DNA of 21,762 nucleotides, from positions 1 to 21,762 of the IMG/VR virus record IMGVR_UViG_3300031957_002501, one strand, 5' to 3'. Position 1 is the first letter of the stretch. The number at the start of each line of letters is the position of its first letter. This document shows, one piece after another, positions 9,301-15,986 of the stretch. The position numbers and the translations under genes were made by a program. A model generated the notes under the pieces. The model had not been told where the DNA came from. It made no database searches and worked only from the letters and a program-made list of their open reading frames with translations. This DNA comes from a virus.

Positions 9301-12300
9301 TTTCAGAAGGAAAGAAGCCATTGTAAGGCAAGAACTTTTTAATACCTCTAAACTTGAGCGTCAATGAACCCGGCTCTAGGCCATTATCTTCTGCTCCATC
9401 TCTTACTTCTTCAAAGTGTTTCATTAGATCACTGTGAGAATAGATTTTGAAAAAGTCTTGCTGCGAAGAATTCTGCGGAAGACTGCGGAGCAGTGGTCTA
9501 TTCACTTCAGAAGAAGGATTTCCTTGCTTAATCTTAAAGTTTTCGTTGAATGAATCAGGGTCAAAAACATTTATATTCTCTAGATCTAAGCCCACAAAAT
9601 CAGATGAAATATACTCTGGAATAATCGAAAGATCTTTTCTTTTTGTTTTGACATCTAAGTTATAGACATCATATGTATCATCAAAAGGTTTTGCCGACTT
9701 AGTAATGAATGAGGTTACATTATTTGAAGAAGTAAATATACCTGCTTGTGTACCTGCTTCCCATTTCGCAAAACCAGAACCAATAAGTGAATAAATTGTA
9801 TTTGTTGCTCCACCTAAACTTGGCTCGAATGAACTGATTTTTATTCCGCCATCGAGAACCAAATCCATTCCATGTGGGGAAACAACAGAACGCACCTCTT
9901 GCATAAAGTGATTTCTTGCATAAGTGGGCTGAACATTTAGAGTTAGCGCGGAACCTGTCTGCGGTACGCCGGTCGAAGGTACCGGATTATACTTGTTGTA
10001 TGTTGTAAAGTTTTGCAGGATGCCCGAATTTCGAGTATTGTTAGGATTAGCAAAAGTATTTGCTCCGGGTGTGCTAACGCCCGAAGTACGATCATCGCGG
10101 GATCTAAAATTAGCAAGCTCAAAACGCCTAAACACGTCAAGATCCCACACTGACCTCAGGTAAAAGGCGTTATCGTCACGGACACCAAATGGCTTCCTCT
10201 TTGGGCCATCGTCGCTTCGATTCTGAGCGTCGTCTCTCCAGAAGTTACTAACGAAACCAACTCTTTCACGAACTTTTTCAAGATATGAGTTTTCTTCCGA
10301 AGGCCACACTGTTTCTCTATATTTGATACTATTGAGTGTAAATGTGTTGTCTTCCGCAAATGTTCCAAGCATATTATCAAAAGCAGAATCATTTTCTCCC
10401 TCAACGAGATCGTATCCCTTGTTGATAATATCTTGTGAGAAATATAGCTTTTGATTACCGTTTTCTACATTTAAGATGTATTCTTTGTTTCCAATACTTG
10501 TTCTTACTTCTACCGGATCGTATCGACATGAAACAACCGATTGAGTGGTTACCGAGGTTGCTTCTTCAATAATCGTTCTGGATACTGGGAGTGGATCAAA
10601 TACAGTTTTTACGGTCGTACTTGGGTAAGCAAACAAGTTATTATTTTTTAAATAACGACTTACTCTGCTCTCGCCTACCCTTACCTGTTTGAATGAGGCA
10701 TAGCCATAAGGGCCATTAGTATTAAGAATAAAATCATTCACCAACACGCTTGAGGTGGATGGGAATGTAACTGTTAGTGTATTTTCATCTACTGTTGGAA
10801 CTGCCGTCTTCAGGTCATCAGATACAACATACAGGTTAGCTCCAACAAACGAAAGTGAGGAGTTGCGGTCAGACCCAGATGTAAATACTATTTCACTTAC
10901 CAAGCCAGCGGAGGTGGACACCTCACCAGTTGGAGTCTGATAACCTAGAATGTAGTTTGATTCGTAAGACGAAGTAATCCACGCATAACGAAGTTCGGTA
11001 CCGGGCAGGGAAGTAACAACATAGTAGTTATCATATAGTGTCTTGGTTGTATCTGACGCACCAGACCCTGTGGCGAAGTCATCAGCAGAACCGGAGTAGC
11101 GAACCAAGCGGCCTGCTCTCTGTGTCTTATGAAAACTTGGAACACCCACGCCGAACACTGACGAAGTTCCAAGATAGTTGGCTGAAATTACATTTGACGG
11201 ATTATAAAGAGAAGAGCCATTATTATTTTGGTCACTGCTAAATCCACCCGTCACAGCGTGATTGACCAAGAAAATATTATTTAGTGGCAGCCTTGAAACC
11301 AAGTTTCTGTAGTTCATATGACTATAGGGACTCAACTCAGCCGCCTCATAGTCAAGACCTACGCCACCTTGGTTGTCGCCTGCGGTGAGAGGATCGCCGG
11401 GTGCCGAGAAGCGGTTGACAATAATTTGCTTTCTTGCTGGTCTTGTTGGTTTTGTGTAATCCACAACGTCCGTAACAAAAGTGGAAGTAATGCTACCTGT
11501 CCCAAAGCCCTCTGCCTTGACAAAATCTGGGTTGTTTGCACTCCGACCATTAAGTTGCATCAATTCGTATTCTTCAACATAGTTGCCGTAAGTCTGTGAG
11601 CCTGAACTGTACTTAATGTTACGAATGTTTAGAGGGCGCTTAGCACCTTCGTCTCGTGTCCAAGGAGCATATGGTAGATTAGCATCTACTGAAGTCATAG
11701 CATCGTTATCAGTCTGAGGGGGGCCAAGGAATATTCTTTGTAAAGATCCGTTGAAGCCGATCTTGTAGCCTTCGGGACGTTCGGTTGTTGCCGAACTTGT
11801 ATTGAGATCGTTGTGGCGATATTGTAAACCACCAACATGTGTTTCGGTAAATACACCCTGCATTGGAATTTCATTAGTCAAGCCGTAGTCTAAATGAATG
11901 TTACCAATGTTAATCAAGTTGTTTACGGTCAGCGCATCGTTGTATCCTGCTAAGGATGGACTCTTGTATGAGGCACTGAGAATGTTTCCGGGGAATACGA
12001 TTTCAACATTGTCTTTGACAAAGTTTGAGACTTCTGGACCGAGATCGCCTTCAAAAGATTCAATATCAAATAGGCGTTTTCTCTTATCGTCTAATTCTTC
12101 GTCGTCTTTGATAGTAAGAGTTTCTGTGAAGTCAGAGCGAATACGAACATCAGAGTCAGCATCAGCAAACTTACTTACAATACTACGAAGAAGGCCAATA
12201 TCTTTTCTTACAGTGCTATTGAGTCCACCAAAGATTGTTCTATCTTGTTCTATCTTGACAGAAACATTTTCCATTATTTGATTGTTCTGTGAGTCTTGCT

Positions 12301-15300
12301 TGAAGTAAGAAGCGCCGGCTGATGTAAAGTTCTTTCTATACTCTCGCAGGTTTCTGTTCTGATGAATAAGCTTAACTGCTGCGATGTCTTCGTTGACGTC
12401 TTGATCGCCACTACCTACAGAGCCAGTTCTTTCTGCTCTCTGCTTCCACCAAACAGCATTATTGCTCTGATCGGTTGCGTCTGAAATAGGGGCATGGCCA
12501 AACTTCCAGTTGTAATCAAGATCATTGATGCCCTGTAGTGTAGCGCCAAATGTATTTGTGTCCTCAATTACTTGCTGAAATTGTGGATAAGGAGTTAGAA
12601 CCTTGTCTCTTTCAAGAATATGGTTTTCAATAATATCTTGCATTCCAAAACGCAAGTTAGCAGTTTCTGGAACTAGCTGCAAGATAAAGTTATATACACT
12701 ATCATCGAACCATTTATAGTAGTCATAAAACTGATTGAAGTCTTTTACACTCTGAACTCTTTGGAAGAATAGAGTCCGCAGGTTATCTAAATTGTTGTAT
12801 TCTTCTCGGTACAGAGCACCGGCTTCGCCAATGATGTTGTTGAACTCAGTTATATTACCAATGAAGTCAATCATTTCGCGAGAGAACGCGCCAGCAAAAG
12901 ACTTCTCTAGGGAGTAGTAAAGAGTCTCAGGACTAAAATCTCTCTTGAATACCTCATCATCAGAAGTGAGAACCTTTACAAGATCAGAAGAATTCACCTG
13001 TTCTGGGAACTGAATGTCTGAGCCTATAATATTCTTGTTATCTACAAAAGCTGTGCTGCTCGCAGGGAACCCAAAGCCCTTGAACTCGTATTGAGTGGCG
13101 AACTCTGCACCGTAAGGGGAATCGTAATTGTTACGAATATCTTCGTCTGCCGATGTAGACCCTGATGCAAAGTCAACGGCCAAGAACTCACCAGAAGAAT
13201 CTGAGCCTGTTACTGTCTGGAAGTCCACGTTGAACAAGATAGTGCTTACTTCGGGGATGTATGAGCCGGTTGCAGTGCCTGCACTAAATAAGGAGAAGTT
13301 CTTTGTGGCCCTTGATGTGCCGAAAATATTACGGTCCTTAGCGTGGGCCTCTATGGCCTCCTGTGAAAGGACAACATTATCGTAATGTCTGATATGCCCA
13401 ATCTCCACATCTGTCTGAGTCAGAACAGTTCCGGAGAAGTTTGTTCTATCAGCGCCCGCAAAATAGGTCTTAGGAGTTGTGAGCATAAGTTCTGCGCGAG
13501 CAGTGATGAGCGATCCAGAAACACTAAAGCTATCGTTTACTATATCACCTTCAGTGTTGTAGCCGGTTAAGGATATAAAATAATTTGGAGCCGATCCAAA
13601 AACACCTGCGCCATAGTCTTGCTGGTCATTATAAACAGAGACAGCAAATGTCCATTCATTGCCTGTATAAACTTCTTTATAAAGACTTGAGTTGCAATAT
13701 ACAGTACCGTTAGCATTCTTGATGGCAAAGTAAGCGTCTCTTGATGCCTCGAATGGTCTAACAGCTATTAGTTGGAAGCTGTTGTCGGTGGTGCTAAAGT
13801 CGTATGAACCAGTATTATCAAGTAGATGGAAACCAAAAACAGAAGAGGTCAGAAAGGATCTACTGTAATAACCGGGCTCGTCAGGCTCACGAGATCTAGG
13901 GAAAAATACGTTTACCTCAGCCGAAAATGAACTAGAAGCATCCTGTGCTCCTGTGATATAGAATTCTCCTCTAGCGTTGGCATTTGAAGAGGCAGTTTGG
14001 AATATGGTTGCGCTAGTTAGCGACGAACTATCAAAAGAAATATACTTCTTTGGCTCCAAATTGTTCTCAAAACGATCTTCTATTGTGTAACTTCTATTTG
14101 ATGAATATCCCTTGAGATCTACTATCTGGTTAGAAACTCCAATAGTTCTTAAGAAGTTTCTTACTGATTTCTCTGTGCCCTTTGACTTAAGTATGGTTAC
14201 GGCGTTATTATAAATATTAGTGTAAATTTGATTCTTTACATCGGTAAGATCTTGCTCATAAATCTTTGTGTCGCCACGATTACGAACAAATTCAAGTAAA
14301 CTTTCATTTACAAAAAGCTCATCAGTATCAAGGCCGATAGATTGTAGCACTATGTCCATGACAGGATATGCTTTGTAGTTGACTGCCGTATCCACTGTGG
14401 CAGGCTGGCCGTAGTTGTTTTGCTTTACTTTATTTATCTCTTGTATTTGTAGGTACATTTCATCAAATGTGTTTGCCACAATTTGAATTGTTTTCTTTAG
14501 ATTTTCATTACCGTCACCATCAATTACGAAATTTGGGAACGTATTGTATAGAAGAGATGAGTTTTGCGAATCGTAAAGGGACCCACTTTCAATTAGGCCA
14601 TTTAGAGTTGAAATATAGTCAGGGTTTTGCTGATAAACTACAGGGTCTCTATATTCTATAGGAGCAACACCTGCAAGAACCATGGCAGATCCTGTTTCTC
14701 GTGCATTTGAGCCGGGATAACCTACCCAGTTACCGTTTGATATGCGGCCTGAATAGTCAAGCACTACAGAGTCGATAGAGTTGACCAATGTTTTGCCTTC
14801 ATTGAACTTATAGTAGGCACCTAGTTCTGTGTTGGCAATATCGTTATTGGTGCCGCCATATACATTGGTTATGTAATACTTTGCAATATTTTCTGTTGTT
14901 CTTTCTGCCTTCCAGTATCTAAATTCATCAAGTGAAGCGGAAAGCTTACCAGCGCCTGCGGATGCGCTTGTTCCGGATGGTGCTGTGATCAATGCCCCAA
15001 TTCTAGCTTTTAGCCCACCAGTTACGTGATTCAAATTAAGCGCAGAAGTAGTTGTATTTTTTAGAACACCGTCTAAATAAACTTTAATCCTGTCGTCTCC
15101 GTCTGAGGGGTTCTTAATAGAAATCGCGTAATGATGCCAATTTCCATCCGCTAGACTAGAGGTGGTTTGTCCTGTATTCAAGACTACGTTCTGGAATCCT
15201 GTAGAACCAGAGATTAGGTTCATTCTAAAAGGTTCTGATCCGTCTGCTGTTCCGCTAACAAACAGAGTCAGTCTTCCATATGAGTCACTTGTATCAGCTT

Positions 15301-15967
15301 CGCCATTCCAAAGATCAAATATAACTTCTTTTTCAGTGGAAGAAGTAATGAACTCTGATTTATTCATCCAGAATTCTATTGTTACTCCGCGCTCGTAATC
15401 CATCAAAAAGTTATCGGTTCTTGTGCCCTGTCTTCCAAGATCAGATAAGCCTAGAGTATCGTATATGTTTTCATCATACTTATTAGAGCCACTGAAAGTT
15501 TGTGCTAGAGGCTTGCCTATCATACCACCAGAAGCAGTATTCATGGTACCAACAATTGAAATATACTCTTGATTTGCTGGTAGGCCGTAGCCATCGACTA
15601 TAGATGACTGTGATCCCCACCCGTCAGAAGAAAATACTGCGTAGCCATTTTGCCGTGGGTAAAGGTTCTCGAAAATATAAAGGTCTATATAAGATGACGA
15701 GTTTAGAAATTCTGTTTGTTCTGCCTCAGAGCCATCGTATGGATATTGATTGACAATGTTTTCCATCGCACTTTGATAGTAAAGCTCCGCAGAACCAAAC
15801 TTAGCAAAGTTTGAAGCAGTAGAAAAATCAATTCTTGGAATAAGTCGCTTCTTGAGTTCCACCTTAGATTTAAGGTTTCTTACGGACTCAATATCGTTAA
15901 AGTTTTCCTCAAGATTAGTGTCCTGTATGACCTTCTTCGGCCCGAACAGATCTCTTGCTTTTGGCAT
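6350..15967 (-). CDS. Giant baseplate/tail adhesin-like protein with two LamG-type domains (3205 aa)
   Basis: A single uninterrupted frame of 3205 codons. The ATG follows a strong AGAGGG ribosome site by five bases. Domains seen: residues about 188-370, a concanavalin-like/LamG domain (GVTIEFWM, DGNWHHYAISIK, IKVYLDGV, LDEFRYWKAERT); about 475-620, helical, with KSKGTEKSVRNFLRTIGV, like the KGT motif of P2 gpI; about 635-882, a second, more divergent LamG-like domain (FSAEVNVFF, NEWTFAVSVYN, VEIGHIRHYDNVVLSQEAIE); about 1017-1130, aromatic-rich helices; then long beta-rich stretches; about 2440-2660, a possible inserted beta domain; C-terminal 3040-3160 with DLSYIWQNL and WMVFKVKQKAKTNY. From memory, the last 2000 residues resemble giant unannotated proteins of uncultured marine phages. 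It follows gp25- and gp6-type genes, where a gp7/gpI subunit is expected. I infer a wedge-attached peripheral baseplate protein that binds host glycans or other tail parts. No hydrolase motif was found. Confidence 0.85.
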   Translation of the reverse strand: MPKARDLFGPKKVIQDTNLEENFNDIESVRNLKSKVELKKRLIPRIDFSTASNFAKFGSAELYYQSAMENIVNQYPYDGSEAEQTEFLNSSSYIDLYIFENLYPRQNGYAVFSSDGWGSQSSIVDGYGLPANQEYISIVGTMNTASGGMIGKPLAQTFSGSNKYDENIYDTLGLSDLGRQGTRTDNFLMDYERGVTIEFWMNKSEFITSSTEKEVIFDLWNGEADTSDSYGRLTLFVSGTADGSEPFRMNLISGSTGFQNVVLNTGQTTSSLADGNWHHYAISIKNPSDGDDRIKVYLDGVLKNTTTSALNLNHVTGGLKARIGALITAPSGTSASAGAGKLSASLDEFRYWKAERTTENIAKYYITNVYGGTNNDIANTELGAYYKFNEGKTLVNSIDSVVLDYSGRISNGNWVGYPGSNARETGSAMVLAGVAPIEYRDPVVYQQNPDYISTLNGLIESGSLYDSQNSSLLYNTFPNFVIDGDGNENLKKTIQIVANTFDEMYLQIQEINKVKQNNYGQPATVDTAVNYKAYPVMDIVLQSIGLDTDELFVNESLLEFVRNRGDTKIYEQDLTDVKNQIYTNIYNNAVTILKSKGTEKSVRNFLRTIGVSNQIVDLKGYSSNRSYTIEDRFENNLEPKKYISFDSSSLTSATIFQTASSNANARGEFYITGAQDASSSFSAEVNVFFPRSREPDEPGYYSRSFLTSSVFGFHLLDNTGSYDFSTTDNSFQLIAVRPFEASRDAYFAIKNANGTVYCNSSLYKEVYTGNEWTFAVSVYNDQQDYGAGVFGSAPNYFISLTGYNTEGDIVNDSFSVSGSLITARAELMLTTPKTYFAGADRTNFSGTVLTQTDVEIGHIRHYDNVVLSQEAIEAHAKDRNIFGTSRATKNFSLFSAGTATGSYIPEVSTILFNVDFQTVTGSDSSGEFLAVDFASGSTSADEDIRNNYDSPYGAEFATQYEFKGFGFPASSTAFVDNKNIIGSDIQFPEQVNSSDLVKVLTSDDEVFKRDFSPETLYYSLEKSFAGAFSREMIDFIGNITEFNNIIGEAGALYREEYNNLDNLRTLFFQRVQSVKDFNQFYDYYKWFDDSVYNFILQLVPETANLRFGMQDIIENHILERDKVLTPYPQFQQVIEDTNTFGATLQGINDLDYNWKFGHAPISDATDQSNNAVWWKQRAERTGSVGSGDQDVNEDIAAVKLIHQNRNLREYRKNFTSAGASYFKQDSQNNQIMENVSVKIEQDRTIFGGLNSTVRKDIGLLRSIVSKFADADSDVRIRSDFTETLTIKDDEELDDKRKRLFDIESFEGDLGPEVSNFVKDNVEIVFPGNILSASYKSPSLAGYNDALTVNNLINIGNIHLDYGLTNEIPMQGVFTETHVGGLQYRHNDLNTSSATTERPEGYKIGFNGSLQRIFLGPPQTDNDAMTSVDANLPYAPWTRDEGAKRPLNIRNIKYSSGSQTYGNYVEEYELMQLNGRSANNPDFVKAEGFGTGSITSTFVTDVVDYTKPTRPARKQIIVNRFSAPGDPLTAGDNQGGVGLDYEAAELSPYSHMNYRNLVSRLPLNNIFLVNHAVTGGFSSDQNNNGSSLYNPSNVISANYLGTSSVFGVGVPSFHKTQRAGRLVRYSGSADDFATGSGASDTTKTLYDNYYVVTSLPGTELRYAWITSSYESNYILGYQTPTGEVSTSAGLVSEIVFTSGSDRNSSLSFVGANLYVVSDDLKTAVPTVDENTLTVTFPSTSSVLVNDFILNTNGPYGYASFKQVRVGESRVSRYLKNNNLFAYPSTTVKTVFDPLPVSRTIIEEATSVTTQSVVSCRYDPVEVRTSIGNKEYILNVENGNQKLYFSQDIINKGYDLVEGENDSAFDNMLGTFAEDNTFTLNSIKYRETVWPSEENSYLEKVRERVGFVSNFWRDDAQNRSDDGPKRKPFGVRDDNAFYLRSVWDLDVFRRFELANFRSRDDRTSGVSTPGANTFANPNNTRNSGILQNFTTYNKYNPVPSTGVPQTGSALTLNVQPTYARNHFMQEVRSVVSPHGMDLVLDGGIKISSFEPSLGGATNTIYSLIGSGFAKWEAGTQAGIFTSSNNVTSFITKSAKPFDDTYDVYNLDVKTKRKDLSIIPEYISSDFVGLDLENINVFDPDSFNENFKIKQGNPSSEVNRPLLRSLPQNSSQQDFFKIYSHSDLMKHFEEVRDGAEDNGLEPGSLTLKFRGIKKFLPYNGFFPSERSVQVAEQFFNTYGDNSFTVPADFATEEVSDTNQLRPIMQTLFAPGLLYNSIKSGMAVDYPIFNDSYSRATRPLSNGINKSSKSSEGVFLNRVASYSSSFDERIPFEALYNPSLLNGKVIVDNDDTQFTRINGVATKLRNEISITGQNNLYIYMMNNYLAESVGFFLEGERTTRILSGRQADFKEVTPGKAYGMRIKMYRSLDKPKFNSGSYGNYPVPQIIEEAGTAPVAYIYLNKGLVAGSNPQFAGEIDCYVNGADSNWNSNFTASFTLSGATAGSWTVTGLSEDNSSAEQDTEYDAAGNDFKFNTDFTGFPLGNPADVNYQTVAANLVSVLSLHPNYSVRQFDTTIDYADIPGIAAPGCATSGLYEEFVVVEVTSRVFESNISIAVSNSATPANTDNGLDNFFFVSNTLLGSITEDITTQTDDSKARIGTGSFTPAEEQRSFSRPTLTMYSRPSAFGPPTIGVEDSGEATTVFSGAFDSLNGYNLPFTPPYYDGEAWIDVIYVPTNTSVSGAAGNSSRTPYRPVLKDDAANAQQNQFLFTFPNSNASTSFEDRQDGLFVNYWRFDKEAGTNPGTDLPARDGNLNSNAMQLSASINAFEVVGEGDQAQWSIELKFETPMLNFNHLADYSSVTQPNGELSASVPRGMWHQFGRIPKENEGVYLKVETIPAEWYENHPNGVIGTGRDSNGIGATGAGNAYTIRAFGDSTEQISPKDFIPLSKVCGFSEDPVKLGKLKKEMVVREAIVAIPFRNIEGVKQLFPLASEDTGAGNIAEVATLIDTIDDSTPSAGLNSIGLQIQKMKRYHFPPYLDFINYSDEVQPYSAYIFEFEHTFDENDLSYIWQNLTPPSGQVIEEVEQTITHNLRGPELLSRPLNRDSIELPEDIQWMVFKVKQKAKTNYERDILGKEVPTNEGQKYFGYNWPYDHFSLVEMGKLDIGVDMLPAGTIQVGVAGVRDTDAAVADLVGTLEGLGLSIPNNGENE
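8020..8650 (-). other. Possible inserted beta domain in the giant protein
   Basis: Residues about 2440-2650 of the giant protein. The flanks (AYGMRIKMYRSLD before, FSRPTLTMYSRPSAFGPP after) look like neighbouring strands of one fold. The stretch between differs in character: it is rich in Ser, Thr, Asn and Ala, with a helix-like VNYQTVAANLVSVLSL followed by strands EFVVVEV and NISIAVSNSA. This order of helix, strand and an Asn-rich final strand is similar to the insertion in the 670-residue protein. The boundaries are estimates. Confidence 0.35.
13322..14065 (-). other. Second concanavalin-like (LamG-type) domain of the giant protein
   Basis: Residues about 635-882 of the giant protein. The marks are an early strand FSAEVNVFF (the position of the usual T-x-E-x-W strand), NEWTFAVSVYN (the position of W-H-x-x-A/V), a strand pair around YFISLTGYN, and the closing block VEIGHIRHYDNVVLSQEAIEAH, which matches the typical end of LamG domains (a strand with R, then L-S-x-x-E-I). 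It is more divergent than the first copy, and the usual W-H-H is replaced by W-T-F. Confidence 0.65.
14110..14545 (-). other. gpI-like helical segment between the two LamG domains
   Basis: Residues about 475-620 of the giant protein. It is mainly helical, with a long amphipathic stretch (KKTIQIVANTFDEMYLQIQE) and ending in TILKSKGTEKSVRNFLRTIG, then a short beta strand. In the P2 gpI tail-protein family a helix of the type H-R-x-KGT-x-x-A-I-x-x-x-L-x-x-x-G is followed by a strand. The KGT, the spacing to the leucine and the final glycine agree. This is a motif-level match only. Confidence 0.4.
14858..15406 (-). other. First concanavalin-like (LamG-type) domain of the giant protein
   Basis: Residues about 188-370 of the giant protein. 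The order of motifs is classic for this jelly-roll family: GVTIEFWM (opening strand), a strand around LTLFVSG, DGNWHHYAISIK (the W-H-H-x-A/V block), IKVYLDGV (the V-Y-x-D-G block), a strand ending ARIGA, and LDEFRYWKAERT (closing strand). Such domains in phage tails usually bind carbohydrates or protein partners rather than cut them. Confidence 0.85.
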
Positions 15968-15972
15968 ACTTA

Positions 15973-15978
15973 CCCTCT
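15973..15978 (-). promoter_or_regulatory. Strong ribosome binding site of the giant gene
   Basis: AGAGGG on the minus strand, five bases before the ATG at 15967. It lies inside the 19-base gap after the stop of the 670-residue gene. It supports this start codon and independent initiation on the long transcript. Confidence 0.7.
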
Positions 15979-15986
15979 AATACTAA

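Noticed and set aside
13322-15406. LamG-type domains as glycan-cutting enzymes (concanavalin-like glucanases)
   Set aside because: No E-x-D-x-E type catalytic motif of the glucanase families is visible. Binding is the simpler reading.
15968-15986. Terminator or promoter in the gap before the giant gene
   Set aside because: The 19 bases hold only the ribosome site, with no hairpin and no room for a promoter.
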